NCBI GenBank assembly: GCA_017962315.1
Contig: JAGCVN010000027.1
Location: 1 to 36,564 of the forward strand
Source of the DNA: Kiritimatiellia bacterium
GTDB lineage: Bacteria > Verrucomicrobiota > Kiritimatiellia > RFP12 > UBA1067
Direction of reading: 5' to 3'
Length of the DNA: 36,564 nt
The notes beneath the pieces were generated by a model. The model was given only the letters and a program-made list of their open reading frames with translations, was not told the DNA's origin and did not search any database. Shown piece by piece: positions 7,996 to 15,105 of the stretch. The position numbers were made by a program, and so were the translations under genes. Positions within the stretch are counted from its first letter, which is position 1. Each line of letters begins with the position of its first letter.

Positions 7996-8715
7996 AAAAG
8001 AAGTCAATGTTTGGCAGTTCTGTGTGCTTTGGCATGCACCATCACATCGGTATCTGCCGATGAAAACGGTTTTGAATCGGCAGCGCCTTCTGTGGAAACA
8101 TTTGAACTGATCAATCCTCAGCCTGGAGTAATTTTCTCTGCCTACCCTCTTGAAAAATGGATGGTGTTGAGCGAATCGGAAGAGACTCGACTTCGAATCA
8201 ATGTTGGCCTAGGGGACGGGGAACTGGATCAAGGGCAGAAACAGAAAACTCAATTGTGGGAAACCCTGTCAACACTGCAAAAGAAAGCGCCATTAAAAAG
8301 CGGAATTGACAAAAACGACAAGTTCTCACTTCAATGTGCGACCGGAGTTGATGCGGCAATTGTGAAATGGGAGGGGTTCTTGAAATGCAAGCTGTCAAGA
8401 ACTTACACGTTTATGATTCAGAAAGGTTATTATAATGGTGTTCTGAATACCCAGCGTTGGCTGTGCGGTTATGCGGTACGGATCAATGGAAAATTTGGTC
8501 TCGCGGGATATGGACAAACGACATTTGATGCTAAACTCAACGCTGGATTCAATAAAATTGAGATTGTCAGTTTAGTCCCTAGGCACAAAGATGTCCAAGA
8601 CGCGCCCTTGTCTATTTCAGCGAAGATAAAGGGAGGACTGGCCGAGCCAACGGCGTTTTCGCCAGGTATGCTTTTTTATGATGACAAACCCGAACTGCAC
8701 GAAATCGGATTTTGA
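7993..8715 (+). CDS. Exported PA14-like protein, paralog 1
   Basis: The 240-aa protein has a signal peptide (MKRSQCLAVLCALACTITSVSADE, cleavage probably after VSA) and one compact domain. Its core reads IVKWEGFLKCK, then RTYTFMIQK, then GYAVRINGK, then GFNKIEIVSL. This is the strand pattern of PA14/GLEYA-type beta-sandwich carbohydrate-binding domains (W-x-G, TYTF, and a loop with G-x-x-V-R-I-N). The C-terminus PGMLFYDDKPEL is shared with the two paralogs downstream. The start at 7993 is supported by AGGAAAG about 8 nt upstream. Paralog 1 has an extra insertion at about residues 60-95 and somewhat lower GC than its neighbours. Glycan or surface binding is inferred; no catalytic residues are visible. 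Confidence 0.75.
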   Translation: MKRSQCLAVLCALACTITSVSADENGFESAAPSVETFELINPQPGVIFSAYPLEKWMVLSESEETRLRINVGLGDGELDQGQKQKTQLWETLSTLQKKAPLKSGIDKNDKFSLQCATGVDAAIVKWEGFLKCKLSRTYTFMIQKGYYNGVLNTQRWLCGYAVRINGKFGLAGYGQTTFDAKLNAGFNKIEIVSLVPRHKDVQDAPLSISAKIKGGLAEPTAFSPGMLFYDDKPELHEIGF

Positions 8716-8839
8716 TCGCCCTGTAGTTTCATAATTCTAATGCCGACTATCTTGTGTACGATAAACCTGATGAATATGTTTGCACCAACGGGCAGACTAT
8801 ATCGGTTTGCCGAGCTCACGGCATCATGGATAATCCGCT

Positions 8840-8943
8840 CTGTTCAACGTCTTGCCTCCGGGCGGCGGTAAGACACTTACGACAACCCCGGCGGGACGGC
8901 TGGTGCCGTTCCCCGGAATCAACCAAAAAGGAAAGAAACCATG
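8840..8943 (+). repeat. Duplicated leader of the PA14-like genes, copy 2
   Basis: This copies 7885-7995, including a fragment of the upstream lipoprotein gene's last codons, here noncoding. It directly precedes the second paralog and supplies its AAAGGAAAG ribosome site. It is a scar of the tandem duplication. Confidence 0.8.
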
Positions 8944-9654
8944 AAGACAATGCACGTGTTCGCCACCGCCATCTGCGCCGTGGCCTGTACCTTCACAGCG
9001 GCGATTGCCGAAGATGACAGCGGTCTGGAGTCGGCAACGCCGGCGGCACCGGTCATCACCGATCCCGTCAACCCGCAGCCGGGGATGATTTTCTCGGCAT
9101 ACGATGGTTACAAGTGGATGTATCCGGAGGACAGCGGCGATAAAGAGATAGAGAAGATGAGGGTTAATTTGAAAGAATCCGTTGATAAATTACCCGCGCT
9201 TCCTGCCGTCAAGACAGGTATTGACAAAAGCGACAAATTCTCAATCGCTTGCGCTTCAGGAGTTGCTGTGGCTGCTATACGTTGGGAGGGGTTCTTGAAG
9301 TGTAAGATTGCACGGACATATACTTTTTTGATTCAAAAAGAACGTGCAGACACTTACGATTCTAGGCTAGATCTACACTGGGCGACTGGATACGCAATTC
9401 GGATTAACGGTAAGACCGGTGTGGTGAGTTATGGGCAGACTTCATTTGACGTTAATTTGAAAGTGGGATTCAACAAAGTCGAGATTGTAAGTTTGCTGCC
9501 TGACGGGCGACAGTTGTATAAACAGGGGAGGATGGCTCCGTTACTTATTACTGTGAAGCCTAAAGGAAGCGTAATCGAACCCGTAAACTTATCTCCCAAC
9601 AAGTTGTTTTATGATGCCCGCCCCGAATTGACAGAAACCGGGCTAGACTTGTGA
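8941..9654 (+). CDS. Exported PA14-like protein, paralog 2
   Basis: The 237-aa protein has a signal peptide (MKTMHVFATAICAVACTFTAAIAED, cleavage near AIA). The mature part follows the paralog pattern: VNPQPGMIFSAY, KTGIDKSDKFS, AAIRWEGFLKCK, TYTFLIQK, GYAIRINGK, GFNKVEIVSL and a C-terminal FYDARPEL. The W-x-G and TYTF strands again suggest a PA14-like beta-sandwich. AAAGGAAAG lies about 5 nt upstream of ATG. The gene lies 225 nt after paralog 1 and is followed by a remnant of the downstream protease gene's 5' end (9672-9694). Its role is unknown; it is probably an exported partner of the operon's lipoproteins and protease. Confidence 0.78.
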   Translation: MKTMHVFATAICAVACTFTAAIAEDDSGLESATPAAPVITDPVNPQPGMIFSAYDGYKWMYPEDSGDKEIEKMRVNLKESVDKLPALPAVKTGIDKSDKFSIACASGVAVAAIRWEGFLKCKIARTYTFLIQKERADTYDSRLDLHWATGYAIRINGKTGVVSYGQTSFDVNLKVGFNKVEIVSLLPDGRQLYKQGRMAPLLITVKPKGSVIEPVNLSPNKLFYDARPELTETGLDL

Positions 9655-9671
9655 TTGATAACATTGCCTGT

Positions 9672-9694
9672 TACTTCACGGCGGCGGTTGCGCG
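9672..9694 (+). repeat. Remnant of the protease gene 5' end after paralog 2
   Basis: These 23 nt are identical to 10729-10751, which encode YFTAAVAR at the start of the M50-like gene, and weaker similarity continues on both sides. The remnant lies after paralog 2, where the protease gene would have been before duplication. Confidence 0.8.
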
Positions 9695-9757
9695 GATGGT
9701 CGTACAACCGCCGTCGCTTGGGAGGTCAAACAGATTCCGTAATGAGTGGATGTTTGC

Positions 9758-10705
9758 ATGAAAACGAATGTTGGCATCGGCATCTTGCTATTCTGCTGTG
9801 GTGCTGTTTTTGCCTTTTTGCTTATGCAAGGCGACAATAAAACTGGTGAGCCGAAAAGGGAAGTTGGCGATCAAACAATCGGCATTCCTCTGCTACCTCC
9901 CGTTTTCACCAAGGATAATGCTGGGGGCAAAGATGCTGTGATGCGGCCTGGACGCCTAGCCCAAAGTAACGCTTTGGAATCGTCTGAGAATGGTCGTGTT
10001 TTAGAAACACGGCGAAACACCAACATGACGCGCAACTCAAACACGGCTTCTAAAGGAACGATATTGAATAGCCATTCGTCTGTTCGAGGCAAACTTATGA
10101 TCACGAGGAATCAACACGCCATTCATGCCGATCATATTCCCGTGACAAGAGAACACACTATTGAAACGACAGTCACATCCGACCATGTAATCGGCAGGTC
10201 GGTCGATTCTGTCAACCCACAACCCGGGATGTTGTTCTCAGCATATAATTGTCCGGAATGGATGGGGGCTGAGCAACTTAGGGAGAGTAATTCCACTTTG
10301 CCTGAGAGACCAGCTTTGAAGACAGGTATCGACAAGGGAGGTGGTTTCTCCGCCAACTGCGCAACTGGAGTCAAGGCAGTAGCCATAAGATGGGAAGGGT
10401 TTCTGAAATGCAAACGGGCGGCAACATACACTTTCACGATTGACAAGGGAGAGGACACGGGGTTCGAGAACGGATATTCCGTGCGTGTCAACAACGACTT
10501 GACCGTTACCGGATATGGCCGCAACGCATTCGATGCTGATTTGAAAGTCGGTTTCAATAAGGTTGAAATTGTCTGCCAATTTGGAGGTGACAATCCTTTC
10601 GACGTTTCCGCGAAACCCAAGGGAAGCGTTGCCGAGCCAACGAAATTGTCGCCGGGCATGTTGTTCTATGATGCCAGGCCGGAACTGATGGAATCGGGAC
10701 TGTGA
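9758..10705 (+). CDS. Membrane-anchored PA14-like protein, paralog 3
   Basis: The 315-aa protein (from ATG 9758, with GAGTGGA 7 nt upstream; a GTG at 9746 is also possible) differs from its paralogs at the N-terminus. The first 25 residues form an uncleaved-looking hydrophobic segment (VGIGILLFCCGAVFAFLLM). A low-complexity S/T/N/R-rich stalk of about 115 residues follows, and only then the PA14-like domain (VNPQPGMLFSAY, KTGIDK, AIRWEGFLKCK, TYTFTIDK, GYSVRVN, GFNKVEIV, FYDARPEL). The paralogs have therefore diverged into exported and anchored forms. The TGA overlaps the GTG start of the protease gene (GTGA at 10702-10705), so translation of the two is coupled. Confidence 0.75.
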   Translation: MKTNVGIGILLFCCGAVFAFLLMQGDNKTGEPKREVGDQTIGIPLLPPVFTKDNAGGKDAVMRPGRLAQSNALESSENGRVLETRRNTNMTRNSNTASKGTILNSHSSVRGKLMITRNQHAIHADHIPVTREHTIETTVTSDHVIGRSVDSVNPQPGMLFSAYNCPEWMGAEQLRESNSTLPERPALKTGIDKGGGFSANCATGVKAVAIRWEGFLKCKRAATYTFTIDKGEDTGFENGYSVRVNNDLTVTGYGRNAFDADLKVGFNKVEIVCQFGGDNPFDVSAKPKGSVAEPTKLSPGMLFYDARPELMESGL

Positions 10706-11535
10706 TTTTACTCGCTGATATCTTCCAGTACTTCACGGCGGCGGTTGCGCGCACGGGCGCGCAACTGCTCGTCGTGTTTGGCGTCGTGTTCGCGCTGGCC
10801 GTTGTCCTTTGGTTTGTGAGCCAGGGAATACGCGGAATGGTATCGGCACGAATCGGCATGGTGTACTATTACCTTGTCGCGCCGGGGGTGGCTTGCCATG
10901 AGACGGGGCACGCGCTGGGGTGCCTCTTGACAGGTACGCGGATCGCCGAATTCGTACCGTTCCGCCCGTCATCCGACGGGACGCTCGGCTATGTGTCGCA
11001 CGAATTGCCGGACGGAGGGAGTTTCCTGGGCAATGTGGCGCAGTTTGTGATTTCGACGGGACCGGTCTGGTTCGGTTCCGCCGTGATTTTAGGGTTGTCG
11101 TATCTCGTGGGCGGCGCAGGGTTTCTCCCCGATGTGCGGACTTGTTTCCCGGAAGGGACGCCGCCCGCAACGTATGAATATGTGTCGAACGTGTTTCTTG
11201 CGGCGTGGCAGATGCTGCGGAACGCCGTTTGCGTGTGGAACTGGCGTTCGCCGTGGATCGCGCTTTATCTCTATGCCGTTTTCTGCATCGCCTCGGAAAT
11301 CACCTTGAGCGGCCCCGACCTGAAGGGGATGTGGAAGGGTTGTGCAGCGATTGTGGTTGTCCTGTTTTGCGTTAACCTGTTGCCGTATGTCGGCGATTGG
11401 CTCAACGCGGGCATCATCTGGGCAAAACCGTATCTGTTTCTCGTGCAGACGGTGCTGGCGTTCGTCCTGTTGCTGGATGGCGTGTTCTTTGCCGTGGTGT
11501 TTGGTCTGTCACGGTTGATTGGCAGGAGGAATTGA
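10702..11535 (+). CDS. M50-like membrane zinc metalloprotease
   Basis: The 277-aa protein has about five to six hydrophobic segments and HETGH at residues 66-70, the HExxH zinc motif of peptidases, placed at a membrane segment as in site-2-protease-type (M50) enzymes. A second M50-style motif, NLLP with an Asp four residues on (225-232, NLLPYVGD), could supply the third zinc ligand. M50 proteins cut substrates within the membrane in regulated proteolysis. It starts with GTG overlapping the previous stop by 4 nt and is followed 2 nt later by the 51-aa gene. A role processing one of the operon's membrane-anchored proteins, for example paralog 3, is inference. An inactive M50B-like homolog cannot be excluded. 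Confidence 0.72.
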   Translation: MILLADIFQYFTAAVARTGAQLLVVFGVVFALAVVLWFVSQGIRGMVSARIGMVYYYLVAPGVACHETGHALGCLLTGTRIAEFVPFRPSSDGTLGYVSHELPDGGSFLGNVAQFVISTGPVWFGSAVILGLSYLVGGAGFLPDVRTCFPEGTPPATYEYVSNVFLAAWQMLRNAVCVWNWRSPWIALYLYAVFCIASEITLSGPDLKGMWKGCAAIVVVLFCVNLLPYVGDWLNAGIIWAKPYLFLVQTVLAFVLLLDGVFFAVVFGLSRLIGRRN

Positions 11536-11537
11536 AG

Positions 11538-11693
11538 ATGGCGAGTGATCGATACGGTAGCGCGCGCTGGGCGGAGTCAAAAGACCTGAGGGCGGAGGGT
11601 GTCATGTCCATCCCGGCCGCCAACGTGGCAAGGAGGGAAGGGGACGTAAGGGAGAACGAAGTCCCGCTTGAATCCCGATTAGAAGTGCGCTAG
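11538..11693 (+). CDS. 51-aa protein with a VirD4/TraG-like GSARWA motif
   Basis: This short gene lies 2 nt after the protease stop and has a strong GGAGGA 7 nt upstream of ATG, so it is likely translated. Residues 6-22 read YGSARWAESKDLRAEGV. This closely resembles the conserved segment just after the membrane helices of VirD4/TraG type IV coupling proteins (GSARWA followed by a D/E-I or D/E-L pair and AGL). The Walker motifs and the rest of the coupling protein are absent; the product ends after a charged tail. It is either a fragment of a conjugation gene captured into the operon or a small protein reusing that motif. Its function is unknown. Confidence 0.55.
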   Translation: MASDRYGSARWAESKDLRAEGVMSIPAANVARREGDVRENEVPLESRLEVR

Positions 11694-11713
11694 AATGATT
11701 TCACGCCAGAGGT

Positions 11714-11763
11714 GACTGGCGGGACTTCCGCCTGTCGCCCCGGTCTCGCCCGTCCCGCCAGTC
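11714..11763. repeat. 50-nt bracketing repeat, left copy
   Basis: This 50-nt unit is repeated at 12559-12608 in the same orientation with one difference. Its ends, GACTGGCGGGAC and GTCCCGCCAGTC, are exact 12-bp complements, so it forms a stem with a 26-nt pyrimidine-rich loop. The two copies enclose exactly one gene. Confidence 0.85.
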
Positions 11764-11800
11764 ATCCGATGACATTCATCATATGCGAAAGGCTTTGCGC

Positions 11801-12553
11801 ATGATTCCAATCGTTGCAAAAAACGGCGGTTACCGTCGGACGCTCACGTTCGGCTATGTGTGCCTCATCTACCACGCGACAGAGGTCTTCTGCGGGCGTA
11901 ATTTCTCCTACAGGAACGATCCTCTCGGGAAAACCGTCGGACAGATGATTGGCGCGGCACGTTCCGCAAGGCAGAATATCGTTGAGGGATCGTCCCGCGC
12001 CGGGACGTCCAAAGAGACGGAGCTTAGGCTCTACGATGTTGCCAAAGGCTCCCTCGAGGAACTTGCCGGCGACTTCGAGGCGTTTCTTGCGGGACGATCC
12101 GTTGTGCCGTGGGCGGCTTCCGATCCGTTGGCAATGCGACTCAAGGCGTTGAAGCTTGAACCTTACGGCGGAGACCTCGGTGAAAATGCCAGGCACGATT
12201 TCGTGCAATATCTCATGGAGATGCGCAAGCGATTCGGGGACTTCCTCGAAGCGGGTGATCCCGATGTCGCGGCCAATTCGATACTTGTTGCAATCGACCG
12301 GGCTTGTGCGTTGCTCTCGCGGCAGATAGCCGCTGTCGGCGAGGAGTTTCGCGACGCGGGAGGCTTCACCGAACGCCTGTCGGCAGCAAGGCTGGAGAAG
12401 CGCGATGAGCAAATCATTGCCGAAGGTGTGCCGAAGTGTCCTGAATGCGGTAAGCCAATGCGAAAGATGGTTGCAAAGAAAGGTCGTAACGCGGGCAACG
12501 CCTTTTGGAGTTGCACGGGCTATCCGAATTGCAAGGGAACCAGGAGTTTTTAG
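11801..12553 (+). CDS. Four-helix-bundle protein with suffix domain and C4 zinc ribbon
   Basis: The 250-aa protein starts with GGYRRTLTFGYVCLIYHATEVFC, followed by a helical domain with QMIGAARSARQNIVEGSS, the signature of the four-helix-bundle family related to the S23 proteins of rRNA intervening sequences and to Avd of diversity-generating retroelements. A further helical suffix (about 130-210) and a C-terminal C4 zinc ribbon (CPECGKPM ... CTGYPNCKG, about 218-248) resembling topoisomerase zinc fingers complete it. Such proteins probably bind nucleic acids; the exact role is unknown. I prefer ATG 11801 (AAAGG 8 nt upstream) over ATG 11783, which has no ribosome site. The gene is flanked by 50-nt repeats with inverted ends. 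Confidence 0.85.
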   Translation: MIPIVAKNGGYRRTLTFGYVCLIYHATEVFCGRNFSYRNDPLGKTVGQMIGAARSARQNIVEGSSRAGTSKETELRLYDVAKGSLEELAGDFEAFLAGRSVVPWAASDPLAMRLKALKLEPYGGDLGENARHDFVQYLMEMRKRFGDFLEAGDPDVAANSILVAIDRACALLSRQIAAVGEEFRDAGGFTERLSAARLEKRDEQIIAEGVPKCPECGKPMRKMVAKKGRNAGNAFWSCTGYPNCKGTRSF

Positions 12554-12558
12554 GTGAT

Positions 12559-12608
12559 GACTGGCGCGACTTCCGCCTGTCGCCCCGGTCTCGCCCGTCC
12601 CGCCAGTC
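12559..12608. repeat. 50-nt bracketing repeat, right copy
   Basis: This is the second copy of the unit at 11714-11763, differing at one base inside the left arm. It begins 5 nt after the stop codon of the four-helix gene. Confidence 0.85.
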
Positions 12609-12653
12609 CCCCCAACATCCAGTAACATAGGGGGCACACAATCATTTTCGGTG

Positions 12654-12682
12654 TTGTGCCGAGGCGACCTGTGTGCTACACT
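12654..12682 (+). promoter_or_regulatory. Promoter of the PTS-IIA/transporter pair
   Basis: TTGTGC (12654-12659), a 17-nt spacer and TACACT (12677-12682), with a TGC extension before the -10, fit a sigma70 promoter. Transcription would start about 25 nt before ATG 12713. Confidence 0.55.
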
Positions 12683-12712
12683 CGTTTTCGCTTTGTTTAC
12701 GCAGGATACGTC

Positions 12713-13642
12713 ATGTTTGCGAAATCCTCCAAAAAACCGCTCGACCTGGCTTCTTTCTTCAGCGCGGACGACATTCTCGTCCTGCGCGGGACGTGTACAC
12801 GCGATGAGGCGGTCCATAAAATCCTGACGCGCCTCGCCTACGGCCATGACGCGCCGGAGCTGCTTGCCTACCAGCGCGACATCTTGGAACGCGAGACCAT
12901 CGCCGATACCGTTGTCTCGGGCGGAATCGCGCTGCCCCATGCGCGGATCGACCGTCTGCAACGCACCTACGTCGGTGTCTTGACATCGAAGGAGGGTATC
13001 TCATTCGATGCGGAAAAACCGCCCGTCCATGTGGTTTTTCTCGCCTTGATTCCGACGAGCCAGCCCGCGCTTTATCTTCAAATCCTGAAGACGCTCGCCA
13101 CGTTGCTGGAACGCCCGGAGGCGGTCGAGACGGTTTCCGCGATGGCGACGCCGGACGAGGTGATGCGCTTTTTCGAGGGCGGCGGCCTGCTTCTGCCCGA
13201 ACACTTGAACGCGGCCGACATCATGAACGAGTCGTTCGAGACCTTGAAAAGTACCCAGAGTCTGAAGAGCGCGATCGACCGTTTCATCAAGGCCAAGGCG
13301 AGCGAATTTCCCGTGGTCAACGATGCGGGCGACATGGTGGGGATCGTCACGGCGAAATCGCTGATGCGGGTACTGCTGCCCGATTACCTGCTGTGGGTGG
13401 ACAACCTCGCAAAAGTGGCGAGCGTCGAGCCGCTTGCGGCCGCGCTCCGCAACGAAAACAAGTTCTGGATCTCCAACGTGCTGACGGAGGAGTTCGCCGC
13501 CGTGCAGATGTCCGCGCCGGCGATCAACGTCGCGGGGGCGATGTCCCGCGGGAACACGTCCATCTGCTACGTGTTGAACGGGACGAAGCTGGTCGGTACC
13601 ATCGACCTGCCTTTCTTCTTGAACAAGCTCTTCCGGGAATAA
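12713..13642 (+). CDS. PTS EIIA-type regulator with CBS domains
   Basis: The 309-aa cytosolic protein has an N-terminal PTS EIIA type-2 (fructose/mannitol, PtsN-like) domain at about 10-155. The phosphorylatable His is H76 in GIALPHARID. Two CBS repeats follow (about 165-232 and 240-300, with FPVVNDAGDMVGIV and a C-terminal VGTIDLPFF), which usually sense adenosine nucleotides. No EIIB or EIIC is nearby, so a regulatory rather than sugar-transporting role fits. The start at ATG 12713 has AGGA 6 nt upstream. The transporter gene begins 7 nt after the stop, so EIIA-CBS probably controls that transporter in response to phosphorylation state and energy charge. Confidence 0.85.
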   Translation: MFAKSSKKPLDLASFFSADDILVLRGTCTRDEAVHKILTRLAYGHDAPELLAYQRDILERETIADTVVSGGIALPHARIDRLQRTYVGVLTSKEGISFDAEKPPVHVVFLALIPTSQPALYLQILKTLATLLERPEAVETVSAMATPDEVMRFFEGGGLLLPEHLNAADIMNESFETLKSTQSLKSAIDRFIKAKASEFPVVNDAGDMVGIVTAKSLMRVLLPDYLLWVDNLAKVASVEPLAAALRNENKFWISNVLTEEFAAVQMSAPAINVAGAMSRGNTSICYVLNGTKLVGTIDLPFFLNKLFRE

Positions 13643-13649
13643 ATCGGTT

Positions 13650-14999
13650 ATGAACGATACGAAACGGGCGTTTTTGCTGGAAACCCTTCCCCGTCTGGGC
13701 GGTCTCGCCCTGCTGGCCGCCTTGCTGACCGCCGCCGCGCGGGGGACGGGGATTGCCGCCTCGGCGGAAGGTTTGTTTATCGCCGGAGCGGTCTCGCTTT
13801 TCATGGCTTCCCTTGTTTTCTTCCGGTTGGCTGCGTTTCCGGCTGCAGCGGGGTGTGCGCTGCTTCTGCTGGTTCTGGATCCGTCCCCGCTGTTGCTGGC
13901 GGGCCCCGGTATCCTGCTTTTCCTTGCGGGGACGATGGTGGTGACGGCGGCCTTGAAGGATCTCGGGGTGATGACCTGCCTAGTCCAGTTCGTCATCAAT
14001 CGGTGCGGCGTCAACGGGGTGGCGCTCTGTCTGTTGCTTGCCGGGGTGTCTGCGGTTTCCGCCGCGCTGTTCGGGGGCTGGTTTTCCGTGTTCGTGATGT
14101 GTGCGCTCGTCTTTCAGGTCTGCGATGCGTTGAAACTGAAACCGGCGCCCTTTGTGACGATCGCGGCCGTAGCGACGAACCTCGGCGCCTGTATGACGTT
14201 GTCCGGCTCCCCGCTTTCGCTCTTCCTCGGTGTGGCCGCGAACGAATCCTACGCGGCGTTCCTGCTCCGCGCCGCACCGCCCGCGCTTGCCTTGACCGCC
14301 GCCGCGACGTTTACCTTGATAGGCGTCTTCCACCGGGACATCCGTCTGCTTGGCCGCAGATTGCGGGAACAACGGGAGCGCAATCGCGGCCTCGGCCCCT
14401 GTATGCACCTTTCCTGCCGCCGGGGTGTTTCGCTCTTCCTCGCCTTTTTCGCCCTGCTTTTGTTCCACGCCCCGCTTGCCGCGCTGCTCGCCCGCTGCAC
14501 GGGGACGGAGGTGAATCCCGCCGTGCTTTTGATGCTCCTGCCGGCTTTGTTCGCCGTGGGCATTCTCTTCGCCCGTCCGAAACGCATGGACGCCTACCTG
14601 CGCGAGGGTGTGGACTGGAAACTCATCCTGCTGGTCGCCTCCCTTTCCGTTATTTGGGCAACGCTCCGCGCCAAAGGGATCCGCCTCGTCTCCTTGTCCC
14701 CCAACAACGGGGCGGCGTCCTTCTTTGCCGGGCTTCTTGCGGCGCCGTTCATGGGAGACCTCGCGTCAGGGACGCTTCTTTCCGGCTTCCTTCCGGCGGC
14801 CGCGGCGCCCTGCTATCCCTTGCTTTTTGGATGCGCGGTCGGCGCGAACCTCTTTGCGACCGCTTCCCAGGTGAACCTTGCCGCCGTCCGCCTTTTGGAA
14901 GAACATACCCACCGGAAAACCGCCTGGCAGAGTTGGGTGAAGGCGGGGACTGCCGTGACGGTCGTCTGCACCCTTGTGTATCTGCTTCTCTTCGCATAG
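13650..14999 (+). CDS. ArsB/NhaD-type ion or anion transporter
   Basis: The 449-aa polytopic inner-membrane protein has about 11-12 hydrophobic segments. Residues about 170-190 (VATNLGACMTLSGSPLSLFLG) match the N-x-G, T-L-x-G, S-P motif of the ion transporter superfamily (ArsB, NhaD, SLC13), and a second half-repeat ends with FFAGLLAAPFMGDLASGTLLSG. The substrate cannot be told from sequence; Na+/H+ exchange, arsenite or dicarboxylate transport are all family options. It lies 7 nt after the EIIA-CBS gene, forming a regulator-transporter pair. No ars genes are nearby, which argues weakly against arsenite. Confidence 0.78.
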   Translation: MNDTKRAFLLETLPRLGGLALLAALLTAAARGTGIAASAEGLFIAGAVSLFMASLVFFRLAAFPAAAGCALLLLVLDPSPLLLAGPGILLFLAGTMVVTAALKDLGVMTCLVQFVINRCGVNGVALCLLLAGVSAVSAALFGGWFSVFVMCALVFQVCDALKLKPAPFVTIAAVATNLGACMTLSGSPLSLFLGVAANESYAAFLLRAAPPALALTAAATFTLIGVFHRDIRLLGRRLREQRERNRGLGPCMHLSCRRGVSLFLAFFALLLFHAPLAALLARCTGTEVNPAVLLMLLPALFAVGILFARPKRMDAYLREGVDWKLILLVASLSVIWATLRAKGIRLVSLSPNNGAASFFAGLLAAPFMGDLASGTLLSGFLPAAAAPCYPLLFGCAVGANLFATASQVNLAAVRLLEEHTHRKTAWQSWVKAGTAVTVVCTLVYLLLFA

Positions 15000-15012
15000 C
15001 GGCGCGTCCCAT

Positions 15013-15105
15013 GCGGGGCTTCCGCGTTGCCCCGCCTGAATCTGCACAAGCCGCGTGGCCGCGCGCCGCGTGACCCTCTCCGAGGCCGCCTGCGGACACG
15101 CGGCT
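15013..15105. terminator. Hairpins in the convergent gap after the transporter gene
   Basis: A perfect 7-bp stem (15013-15019 with 15029-15035) and a 9-bp inverted repeat (15049-15057 with 15097-15105) lie between two converging genes. There is no T-tract, so factor-dependent or bidirectional termination is only a guess. Confidence 0.35.
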
